This document shows positions 1 to 6,944 of a stretch of 64,000 nucleotides of DNA, piece by piece (the first letter of the stretch is position 1; every line of letters starts with the position of its first letter). The translations under genes and the position numbers were made by a program. Below the pieces are notes generated by a model. That model was not told where the DNA came from, made no database searches, and was given only the letters and a program-made list of their open reading frames with translations. Source of the DNA: an uncultured Lachnospiraceae bacterium (GTDB lineage: Bacteria; Bacillota; Clostridia; Lachnospirales; Lachnospiraceae); assembly GCA_910587635.1 (NCBI GenBank), contig CAJUNB010000018.1:271076-335075 (forward strand), given 5' to 3'.

Positions 1-1
1 G

Positions 2-448
2 GAAGGCTCGAATGTGGATGATGAAGGGGATTACAGACCGGGTATGACTGCCGTGGCGGAGCTGGGCATCACAAACCCGCTGCGGTATGCCCGGATGACG
101 AAGGAAGATATCAGGCGGCTTTCCAGAATGATGGGGCTCTCTACATGGGACAAGCGGTCTTATGCCTGTCTTGCTTCCCGCTTTGTCTATGGGGAGCAGA
201 TTACGGAAGAAAAGCTGTCCATGGTAGATAAGGCAGAGCAGCTTTTGCTGGAACTGGGCTTTCGGCAGTTCCGGGTGCGTATCCACGGCAGGATGGCCCG
301 GATAGAGGTGGAACCATCCCAGTTTGACAGGTTGATGGAGGAAGATGTGCGGGAAAGACTGGTAACGAGTCTGAAGCAGTATGGGTTTTCTTATGTGACT
401 CTGGATTTGCAGGGATATCGCACGGGCAGTATGAATGAGGTGCTGTGA
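2..448 (+). CDS. larE: LarE, sacrificial sulfur transferase (C-terminal part)
   Basis: This is the 3' end of larE; the reading frame is open to the window edge, so the start lies upstream. LarE is an ATP-dependent PP-loop enzyme that donates sulfur from its own cysteine to pyridinium-3,5-biscarboxylic acid mononucleotide, a step in making the nickel-pincer cofactor of lactate racemase LarA. The visible part has the family hallmarks GDYRPGM, the TWDKxxxACLASRF stretch (cysteine here is the likely sulfur donor, seen directly) and the terminal GYRTGSMNE. The neighbour larC, 62 bp downstream, acts later in the same pathway, so the assignment is supported by sequence and by context. larA and larB are not in the window; I infer they lie upstream. 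Confidence 0.93.
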   Translation, partial: EGSNVDDEGDYRPGMTAVAELGITNPLRYARMTKEDIRRLSRMMGLSTWDKRSYACLASRFVYGEQITEEKLSMVDKAEQLLLELGFRQFRVRIHGRMARIEVEPSQFDRLMEEDVRERLVTSLKQYGFSYVTLDLQGYRTGSMNEVL

Positions 449-510
449 ATAAGGACAATGAGGACCAGAGGCAAAAGACATTGTCCACTGAGGGTAGGAA
501 AGGATAAAAT

Positions 511-1770
511 ATGGCAAAAACATTATATTTGGAGTGCAATGCAGGAATAAGCGGAGATATGACAGTGGCTGCACTGCTGGATCTGGGAGCCAGCCAGGAA
601 GTTCTGCAGGAGGTACTGAAGAGTATTCCGGTGAATGGATTTTCTGTGGAAATCGGACGGGTAAAAAAGGCGGGTATCGACTGCTGTGACTTCCGGGTCA
701 TATTGGATCATGAGCATGAGAATCATGATCATGATATGGAATATCTGCACGGGCACAGTCATGAGCACAGTCACGGGCATGGACATCATCATGAGCACAG
801 AGGGATGGCCGAGATCAGAGAGATACTGGCGGCATGCCAGATGACAAAGCGGGCGAGACAGATCGGAGAAAAAATTTTTGAGATTCTTGCAGAATCTGAA
901 GGGAAGGCGCACAACGTACCTGTAGAAGAGGTACATTTTCATGAAGTGGGTGCAGTGGACTCTGTTGTTGACATTGTGTCGGCAGCAGTCTGTCTGGATA
1001 ATCTGGGGATCGAGGAAGTCATTGTGCCCAGTCTGTGTGAGGGCAAAGGGACAGTCAGATGTCAGCACGGTATTCTGCCGATACCGGTGCCTGCAGTTGC
1101 CAATATTTTATCTGCCTATCGGATACGGACGGAGTTGCTGGATGCAAAGGGTGAGTTTGTGACGCCTACAGGGGCGGCGATCGTGGCCGCCGTCAGGACA
1201 GGGGACAGACTTCCCGGGGAATTTACGATTCGAAAAGTGGGAATGGGTGCAGGAAAGCGCAGTTATGAGTGTCCCAGCATTCTGCGGGCGATGATCATAG
1301 AAAAAGCAGTTGATGAAAAGGAGACATTCCAGAGAGATACGATCTATAAGCTGGAGACGAATATCGATGACAGCACAGGAGAGATGCTGGGGTATGTCAT
1401 GGAGAAGCTCCTGGAAGCGGGTGCCAGGGATGTACACTATATACCGGTCTATATGAAAAAGAACAGACCTGCATGGCAGCTCAATGTGATCTGTACCAGA
1501 GAAGCGATAGAGCGAATGGAGCAGATTATTTTCTCGGAAACGACTACGATCGGTATCCGACGGTCAGAGATGGAGCGAAGTGTACTGGCAAGAGAGCAGA
1601 TCACTGTAGGGACTCCCTACGGGAAAGCGACAGTGAAGGTCTGTAGATCATCCAGGGGAGAGAGGAGATATCCTGAATATGACAGTGTTGTCGCTATTTG
1701 TAAAGAGAGCGGGCTGTCTTTTGGAGAAGCATACGAACTGGTAAAAGAGGCGGGAATTATAAAACGTTAA
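511..1770 (+). CDS. larC: LarC, nickel insertion protein for the pincer cofactor
   Basis: LarC uses CTP to insert nickel into pyridinium-3,5-bisthiocarboxylic acid mononucleotide, the last step in building the LarA cofactor. The 419-residue protein begins with the family start LYLECNAGISGDM, and has a histidine-rich, metal-binding stretch at about residues 66-98 (more than a dozen His), a central VHFHEVGAVDSVVDI segment and the C-terminal LarC2 part (LETNIDDSTGEMLGY). Start chosen at ATG 511 behind an AGGAAAGG ribosome site. In some lactobacilli larC is split and needs a ribosomal frameshift; here it is one unbroken frame. It lies between larE and a nickel ECF transporter, so uptake and insertion of nickel are encoded together. 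Confidence 0.96.
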   Translation: MAKTLYLECNAGISGDMTVAALLDLGASQEVLQEVLKSIPVNGFSVEIGRVKKAGIDCCDFRVILDHEHENHDHDMEYLHGHSHEHSHGHGHHHEHRGMAEIREILAACQMTKRARQIGEKIFEILAESEGKAHNVPVEEVHFHEVGAVDSVVDIVSAAVCLDNLGIEEVIVPSLCEGKGTVRCQHGILPIPVPAVANILSAYRIRTELLDAKGEFVTPTGAAIVAAVRTGDRLPGEFTIRKVGMGAGKRSYECPSILRAMIIEKAVDEKETFQRDTIYKLETNIDDSTGEMLGYVMEKLLEAGARDVHYIPVYMKKNRPAWQLNVICTREAIERMEQIIFSETTTIGIRRSEMERSVLAREQITVGTPYGKATVKVCRSSRGERRYPEYDSVVAICKESGLSFGEAYELVKEAGIIKR

Positions 1771-1785
1771 AAAGGAGAAATTATT

Positions 1786-2829
1786 ATGCATATGGCAGAC
1801 GCTTTGATCACACCTGCAGTAGCTGGCGGAATGTATGCCTGTTCCGGTGCGGCGATGTGTTACTCTGTGAAAAAGATAAAAGGACTGGAAGAGCCGGAGA
1901 AAATACCGGTCATGGGTGTTATGGGCGCCTTTGTGTTTGCGGCGCAGATGATTAACTTTACGATACCGGGGACGGGCTCTTCGGGGCATCTGTGCGGCGG
2001 GGTACTTATGTCAGCCGTACTTGGGCCGGAGGCAGGGTTTCTGACGATGATAGGTGTGTTGCTGGTACAGTGCCTTCTGTTTGCGGACGGCGGTCTGTTA
2101 GCGCTTGGCGCTAACATATGGAATATGGCATTCTATGGCTGCTTTATCGGGGGGCTGCTTATCTGGAAATGTACGATGAAGAGGGGGATGTCCAGGAAAA
2201 AAGTGATAGCGGCTTCCTTTGTGGGATGTATCCTGACTTTGCAGCTGGGCGCTTTTTCGGTGGTGCTGGAGACGATGATATCCGGTGTAACACAGCTGCC
2301 CCCGGGAATTTTCCTGGCAGCGATGCAGCCGATACATCTTGCTATCGGTCTTGTGGAAGGGGGCATCACAGCGGCTGTCTTACTCTTTTTGTATGAGATG
2401 AGGCCAGAGCTTTTATGGGGATACAACGGACGGACAGCGATGGAAAAGGCAGGAGGCAGTGGAGAAAGAGAGCAGACAGCCTACAGGAAAAAAGCGGCCC
2501 GGCTCTCTGCCTGGCAGACAGTGGGGGTGTTGGCGGTGAGCGCTCTTGTGATTGGCGGTCTGTTGTCTCAGGCTGCTTCTGCCTACCCGGACGGGCTGGA
2601 GTGGTCGATCGAGCGAACTACCGGCAGAGAGGAAATTTCTGCTTCGGGAGATATATATGAAGCGGCGGCCGATGTGCAGGAGGCTGCGGCGTTGTTTCCC
2701 GATTATGGCTTCCGGGAGAGCGGATCTGCTGTGGGAACTTCTTTCTCCGGGGTTATCGGCGGTATTACCGTAATTGGTCTGTGTGTTATCTGCTGTTACG
2801 CATTGCGATTTTTCAGAAAGAGGCGGTGA
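1786..2829 (+). CDS. larMN: Nickel ECF transporter substrate-binding subunit, CbiM/NikM fused to PDGLE (N) domain
   Basis: Membrane S-component that binds the metal ion for an ECF transporter. The N-terminus is MHMADAL; in NikM/CbiM proteins the amino terminus and His2 coordinate Ni or Co, and His2 is present. Several hydrophobic helices follow to about residue 205, then a charged linker, another helix at about 245-265 and the PDGLE motif at about 266-271, typical of the N subunit, with a final helix near 320-340. So M and N are fused in 347 residues. The ribosome site AAAAGGAG precedes ATG 1786, 15 bp after larC. Nickel, rather than cobalt, is inferred from the flanking larE/larC genes; sequence alone does not separate the two. 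Confidence 0.93.
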   Translation: MHMADALITPAVAGGMYACSGAAMCYSVKKIKGLEEPEKIPVMGVMGAFVFAAQMINFTIPGTGSSGHLCGGVLMSAVLGPEAGFLTMIGVLLVQCLLFADGGLLALGANIWNMAFYGCFIGGLLIWKCTMKRGMSRKKVIAASFVGCILTLQLGAFSVVLETMISGVTQLPPGIFLAAMQPIHLAIGLVEGGITAAVLLFLYEMRPELLWGYNGRTAMEKAGGSGEREQTAYRKKAARLSAWQTVGVLAVSALVIGGLLSQAASAYPDGLEWSIERTTGREEISASGDIYEAAADVQEAAALFPDYGFRESGSAVGTSFSGVIGGITVIGLCVICCYALRFFRKRR

Positions 2830-2830
2830 C

Positions 2831-3637
2831 ATGGACAGACTGCAGACAGCGATAACAGCGCTGCATGAAGCGGATGCAGAATCTGGCAGGCGTAAATCGC
2901 GAAGCAGGCTGACTCCTGTGGCACGCCTGATCGTATGCATCGGTTTTCTCGGAGTGACAGTATCCTTTGACAAATACAATATAGCAGGACTGCTCAGTAT
3001 GTCTCTGTATTTAATTGTGACAGGTATCTGGGAGGAGATCTCTCTGTGGAAAGGATTTTCCCGGTTAAAATATATTTTTGCAGTCCTTTTGTTGTTGGGG
3101 ATTGCCAACATATTTTATGACAGAAATGTCATAATGTTTCTTGGCGGCATACCGATAACAGGGGGAATGCTGTCTTTCGTAACTTTATTTCTAAAAGGGG
3201 CCTTTGCCGTGTATGGGGCCTATTTTCTGCTGCTTACGGTGGGGATAGACCGCCTCTGTATGGCGCTGCGAAAATTGAAGGTGCCCAGGATGATGGTAAC
3301 GGTATTGCTGCTGACATACCGGTATCTTATTGTCCTGCTGAAAGAGGCACAGCGGATGATGCAGGCCTATGAGCTGCGTTCTTTCCGGCACAGGGGCATT
3401 CACATAAGAGCCTGGGGGGATTTTCCGGGGCTGCTTTTGCTCAGAAGTATGGATCGGGCTTTACAGATATATGACAGTATGTTGCTGCGGGGATATGACG
3501 GAGAGTTTCTGTATGAAATGACAGAGAGAAAAGCTGGATGGACAATCAGTGTTTTGTATATGGCAGGGTGGCTTGCCCTGTTTGCTCTGCTGCGCAGCGT
3601 GCCGGTGTTTGCATTGGTGGGAAAACTGTTTTTATAA
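2831..3637 (+). CDS. larQ: ECF transporter transmembrane coupling subunit (CbiQ/EcfT family)
   Basis: Transmembrane T-component that links the metal-binding subunit to the ATPase. I place the start at ATG 2831, one base after the larMN stop; an upstream start at 2774 would run 56 bases into larMN. The 268-residue protein has hydrophobic helices in the first half (residues ~35-150) and the cytoplasmic coupling region around residues 175-220, where two short Arg-containing motifs (ELRSFRHRG and SMDRALQIYDSMLLRGYDG) match the A-R-G coupling helices of CbiQ. A last helix closes the protein. It is followed by a 94-bp gap before the ATPase gene, slightly unusual for such an operon. Confidence 0.92.
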   Translation: MDRLQTAITALHEADAESGRRKSRSRLTPVARLIVCIGFLGVTVSFDKYNIAGLLSMSLYLIVTGIWEEISLWKGFSRLKYIFAVLLLLGIANIFYDRNVIMFLGGIPITGGMLSFVTLFLKGAFAVYGAYFLLLTVGIDRLCMALRKLKVPRMMVTVLLLTYRYLIVLLKEAQRMMQAYELRSFRHRGIHIRAWGDFPGLLLLRSMDRALQIYDSMLLRGYDGEFLYEMTERKAGWTISVLYMAGWLALFALLRSVPVFALVGKLFL

Positions 3638-3731
3638 GGGTGCCCCTTGCCATTTTATGATTTTTGGACATCCTGATAAAAACAATCATTTACAGGACGG
3701 ATTTTTGTGAAAAAGGAGTGAAAACGCCAGT

Positions 3732-4463
3732 ATGTCGGAGATCAGAGTGGAACAGTTATCATATGCCTATGATGGAAACAGAGAAGTGCTGTCTGATGTG
3801 AGTTTTTCGGTGGAACCATCCGAAACGATTGGACTGATCGGCGCCAACGGCGCCGGGAAATCCACACTCCTGAAAATATTGGTGGGTCTTTTGGGGAAAT
3901 ATCGGGGACAGGCGGAAATGGGCGGCCTGCCTGTGGAAAAGAAACACTTGCGGCAGATACGGGCGAAGACCGGCTATGTGTTCCAGGATTCGGAAAGTCA
4001 GCTGTTTCTCTCCACCGTATATGAGGATGTGGCATTCGGTCCCCGCAATTATGGTTATGATGAGGAAGAAGTGGACAGGCGGGTCATGGCGGCGCTGGAA
4101 CAGGTACATATCGGATATCTGAAAGACAGACAGATATATCGGATGAGTGGGGGACAGAAGAAGCTGGCGGCCATTGCCACGGTACTTTCCCTTACACCGG
4201 AGATCATCCTGCTGGATGAGCCTTCTATCGCATTGGACCCGAGGAACAGGAAAAATCTGATTCAGATCATAGGGGAGATGGAAGGAACGAAAATTATCGC
4301 TTCTCATGATCTGGATATGATTCTGGATACATGTGAGAGGACAATCCTGCTGGCGGGAGGAAAAATTATCAGGGAGGGCAGAACAGAAGACATTCTGACA
4401 GATGAAGCATTGTTGACGGCGAATGGATTGGAGCTGCCGTTGTCGCTGGGGAAGAGGAACTGA
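3732..4463 (+). CDS. larO: ECF transporter ATP-binding subunit (CbiO/EcfA family)
   Basis: ABC ATPase that drives metal uptake. Seen directly: Walker A GANGAGKST at residues ~37-45, Q-loop (VFQDSESQLF), signature MSGGQKK at ~138-144, Walker B IILLDEPS at ~158-165 and the switch histidine in IIASHD. Length 243 fits the family. The GGAG ribosome site lies about 14 bases from ATG 3732, longer than usual, so translation may be weak or an upstream element may matter. With larMN and larQ it completes a nickel ECF transporter; the ATPase is encoded once, so it presumably works as a homodimer. Confidence 0.94.
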   Translation: MSEIRVEQLSYAYDGNREVLSDVSFSVEPSETIGLIGANGAGKSTLLKILVGLLGKYRGQAEMGGLPVEKKHLRQIRAKTGYVFQDSESQLFLSTVYEDVAFGPRNYGYDEEEVDRRVMAALEQVHIGYLKDRQIYRMSGGQKKLAAIATVLSLTPEIILLDEPSIALDPRNRKNLIQIIGEMEGTKIIASHDLDMILDTCERTILLAGGKIIREGRTEDILTDEALLTANGLELPLSLGKRN

Positions 4464-4483
4464 ACAATAACTGAACTAAATGA

Positions 4484-4512
4484 TTGAAATAGATGGAGAT
4501 AAATGTTATAGT
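4484..4512 (+). promoter_or_regulatory. Candidate sigma-A promoter for the three-gene unit at 4537
   Basis: TTGAAA at 4484-4489 and TATAGT at 4507-4512 are 17 bases apart, followed by AGGAGA and ATG 4537. The match is good for a housekeeping promoter, but no transcription evidence exists. Confidence 0.55.
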
Positions 4513-4536
4513 TAAGATACTCACTTTAGGAGAAAG

Positions 4537-4944
4537 ATGAATATATACACAAAATTTTATGATTTTATGGCTGAAATAATTCGGCTTCTGGAAGATCATA
4601 CGAATGAGGATTTTATGCAAAAAGAGTATCGTCGTATGATACTTGATGTATTAAAAGCGACACTTATTATAGTACCTTCCTTTTCTACCGGAAACTTTGA
4701 TTTCCGGCAGGTCATGGGGGAATGCAGGCAGTATGACTGTGGTGTCATTTGGCTCAACTGTTGTGGAGCAATGCATCTGGAAGATGCGAAAAAAAGCAAT
4801 TTTAAGGATATTGGTTATTTGCAGTTTTCGGGGAAATTAACCGACAGTATCGGCAGTATGTCTATCGAAAGGCAAAACAGATGTGATAAAAAAACATGTA
4901 AGGAAAATTGCCTGTTTGTTTGTGAAATTCCATTGTCGGAGTAG
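4537..4944 (+). CDS. Hypothetical protein, cysteine-rich tail
   Basis: A 135-residue protein I do not recognise. It starts at ATG 4537 behind TTTAGGAGAAAG. The N-terminal 60 residues look helical and charged; the middle contains RQYDCGVIWLNCCGAMHL; the C-terminus has a cysteine cluster (CDKKTCKENCLFVC), which could bind a metal or form disulfides, but this is only a possibility. No signal peptide is seen, so it is probably cytosolic. It is the first of three tightly spaced genes (24 bp and 7 bp gaps), all clearly more AT-rich than the metal genes on both sides, which suggests a transferred unit. Confidence 0.65.
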   Translation: MNIYTKFYDFMAEIIRLLEDHTNEDFMQKEYRRMILDVLKATLIIVPSFSTGNFDFRQVMGECRQYDCGVIWLNCCGAMHLEDAKKSNFKDIGYLQFSGKLTDSIGSMSIERQNRCDKKTCKENCLFVCEIPLSE

Positions 4945-4968
4945 AAATGTCTGGAAGGAGGGAGCTAT

Positions 4969-5733
4969 ATGATTTTACAAAAGAAATATTTTGATGAGTT
5001 AAAAATGTATTTGGGAGAGGAAGCAGAGGAGGAGCATGCCAATGCTTTGCTGAAACAGATTGATGATGAATTGCTATATGAAACGATACGTTGCTTTGAA
5101 AGAAAAAAGAAAGATGAACTAAAACAGTATTTATTGATAGGCGACAGGTATCGTAATCTCTTTTCGGACTTTATAGAAGAAAAAAAGAAGAAAAAGTATT
5201 TTTCTCTTGCGCTCCTGATAGGAGAATTTAATGGCATTATAAAAACATTGGAAAAACTGTTGTCTTTCTTATTTGGAAAAGATGAAAACAGACAGACTTT
5301 GACGGGTTTGTGTGCCTCCAGAAATTATATCAAAGAAATACTTTTACTGATATACAGAAATCCTGATATTAGGCACAAAGATTTATCAGATAAGATCGGA
5401 ATCAGGAAAACATACCTGAACGAATTAATAAAATTACTGGAGCCCACCGGAAGTATCAACAAGTATGCCTATGGAAAATGTACTTATTATGAACTGACGC
5501 TGGAAGGAAGGCGTTATGTAGAAGAATATTTAAAGGACAGTGAAGCGGATAAAAGGGAGACGTTTTTGAATAAGAATTCAGACAGTCCGATTTATCAGAG
5601 TAAACTTCATGTGTTACCAAGACTGGAAACAAAAACCGGATTGGAAAACACAAAAGAAAGATCAGAACCAGGCAGCAAGATATTTAGTTGTTATTTTATA
5701 AAAACCGATGACAAGATAAAAATGTGGGGGTAA
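4969..5733 (+). CDS. Unknown protein with winged-helix DNA-binding domain
   Basis: 254 residues. The first 110 are very charged and helical, with a lysine-rich run near residue 70. Residues ~115-175 look like a MarR-type winged helix: helix (YIKEILLLIYRNPDI), recognition region (RHKDLSDKIGIRKTYLNEL) and a wing (KCTYYELTLEGRRYVEEYL). The tail after ~190 is low-complexity and probably unstructured. This suggests a regulator, or a nucleic-acid-sensing component, of the three-gene unit 4537-6367. The ribosome site is GGAGGGAG ahead of ATG 4969. No known family was recognised outside the helix-turn-helix. Confidence 0.7.
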   Translation: MILQKKYFDELKMYLGEEAEEEHANALLKQIDDELLYETIRCFERKKKDELKQYLLIGDRYRNLFSDFIEEKKKKKYFSLALLIGEFNGIIKTLEKLLSFLFGKDENRQTLTGLCASRNYIKEILLLIYRNPDIRHKDLSDKIGIRKTYLNELIKLLEPTGSINKYAYGKCTYYELTLEGRRYVEEYLKDSEADKRETFLNKNSDSPIYQSKLHVLPRLETKTGLENTKERSEPGSKIFSCYFIKTDDKIKMWG

Positions 5734-5740
5734 TTTATCA

Positions 5741-6367
5741 ATGGATGAAATATTGGAAAAATTAAAGCAATATCTGAATTCTTTGGAGCAATGTAAGATC
5801 GACTGGGAAAAGTTAAAGGAGGATGGCTATAATATCAGTAGCACTGATGAACACGGTGAATTGTGGTTCAATGCAGTGGGAACGTTAAGAACTTTTCTGA
5901 AAAGGATGACGCTGGATGCGTGTAGAAAGGGATTGAAAAGTGAAATATTAGAATATGCGTGGCTGGATGATGTGATAAAGTATGCGAATGATACGTTGGA
6001 ATATTATCGTTCTCTGGCAGGGCTGCGGGAAATCGATGAGAGAAGCAGTGAAGTTGCATGTAACTTTCTGACTCTTGCCTTTGAAAATTATGTGGTGAGA
6101 GTCAATAAGGATTTTCTGAAAACCTGTCAGCAATTTGAAATAGAAGAAAAAGATATGCTGAAAATACTGAAGATGCTCGACCGGTTGGCTGATTTCTATG
6201 TTTCTAATTGCTATAGCTGTAGTATCATTAAAAAAGATTTTAAACATGAAAGCGATCTGAGTGATGCTGCCTGCGAGAAGTTCACAGACTTGGTGGAGAA
6301 GAACTATATGGAAATAAAAATGAATCTGATTTATAACAGGTTATGCTATCTGCAGGAGAATCGTTGA
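5741..6367 (+). CDS. Hypothetical helical protein
   Basis: 208 residues, seven bases after the winged-helix gene and so almost surely co-translated with it. It appears all-helical, with coiled-coil-like stretches at the start (MDEILEKLKQYLNSLEQ) and in the second half, and no membrane segment or signal peptide. A Cys pair occurs in NCYSCS at about residue 160. I do not recognise a family. With the two genes before it, it forms a compact unit with its own promoter and a strong terminator downstream (6400-6447). Confidence 0.65.
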   Translation: MDEILEKLKQYLNSLEQCKIDWEKLKEDGYNISSTDEHGELWFNAVGTLRTFLKRMTLDACRKGLKSEILEYAWLDDVIKYANDTLEYYRSLAGLREIDERSSEVACNFLTLAFENYVVRVNKDFLKTCQQFEIEEKDMLKILKMLDRLADFYVSNCYSCSIIKKDFKHESDLSDAACEKFTDLVEKNYMEIKMNLIYNRLCYLQENR

Positions 6368-6399
6368 CGAACTGTGATAGTATTTCGAAGTTACGGCTG

Positions 6400-6447
6400 C
6401 CCCGCCCGTGGATTTCCGGATCGGAATTCCCGGTCGGGGTATTTTTT
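6400..6447 (+). terminator. Rho-independent terminator
   Basis: CCCCG (6400-6404) pairs with CGGGG (6435-6439), with inner pairing CCG/CGG and TTCCG/CGGAA around a GAT loop, followed by TATTTTTT. It closes the three-gene unit 4537-6367 and lies just before the csoR promoter. Confidence 0.85.
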
Positions 6448-6450
6448 CAC

Positions 6451-6479
6451 TTGACATATACCCCTATAGGGTATATTAT
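6451..6479 (+). promoter_or_regulatory. csoR promoter with CsoR operator in the spacer
   Basis: TTGACA (6451-6456) and TATTAT (6474-6479) are separated by 17 bases. Within the spacer lies TATACCC, five bases, GGGTATA (6457-6475), the G/C-tract inverted repeat known for CsoR binding. An apo-repressor bound here would cover both promoter elements, and Cu(I) binding would release it. The leader to csoR is about 85 bases. Confidence 0.85.
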
Positions 6480-6568
6480 TTTTTGTAGAAATTTAATTGT
6501 GTATCTCATCGAATGCCTATGTTCGCTGGGGACAATGATGGATACTATGTGCGAAGAAGGAGAAAAGG

Positions 6569-6865
6569 ATGGAAAACCAATGCTGTCATAAAACAAAAGA
6601 ACGGTCGGAGGCAGAATATAAAAGTCTGATTAACAGGCTGAACCGAATCGAAGGACAGGTGAGAGGTATCCGGGGGATGGTGGAAAGAGATGTTTATTGT
6701 ACCGATATTCTGATACAGGTATCCGCCGTGAATGCCGCGCTCAATGCTTTTAACAAAGAACTGCTGGAAAACCATATCCGCTCCTGTGTGGCGAGGGATA
6801 TGCGGGAAGGCAAGGAAGAGACGATCGAGGAATTGATTATGACGTTGCAGAAGATGATGAAATGA
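6569..6865 (+). CDS. csoR: CsoR-family copper-sensing repressor
   Basis: 98-residue all-helical repressor of the DUF156/CsoR family. The Cu(I) ligand set is visible: Cys44, His69 and Cys73 (in DVYCTD and ENHIRSC), the arrangement of true copper CsoR proteins rather than of formaldehyde or persulfide sensors. The start at ATG 6569 has an AGGAGAAAAGG ribosome site. It probably represses its own promoter (6451-6479) and the copA gene 79 bp downstream; copper relieves repression. The N-terminus also has Cys5-Cys6 and His7, a variable extra in this family. Confidence 0.95.
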   Translation: MENQCCHKTKERSEAEYKSLINRLNRIEGQVRGIRGMVERDVYCTDILIQVSAVNAALNAFNKELLENHIRSCVARDMREGKEETIEELIMTLQKMMK

Positions 6866-6944
6866 GCGAAAGGGAAGCGTGATAAAGAATCGTATGGATG
6901 GATACACTGATAATAGTGGTAAATCCTGACAAAAGGAGGTATCG

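Noticed and set aside
523..1068. Long minus-strand frame opposite larC
   Set aside because: It is a shadow of larC: His/Met/Ile-rich without ribosome site, produced by the codon use of the real gene.
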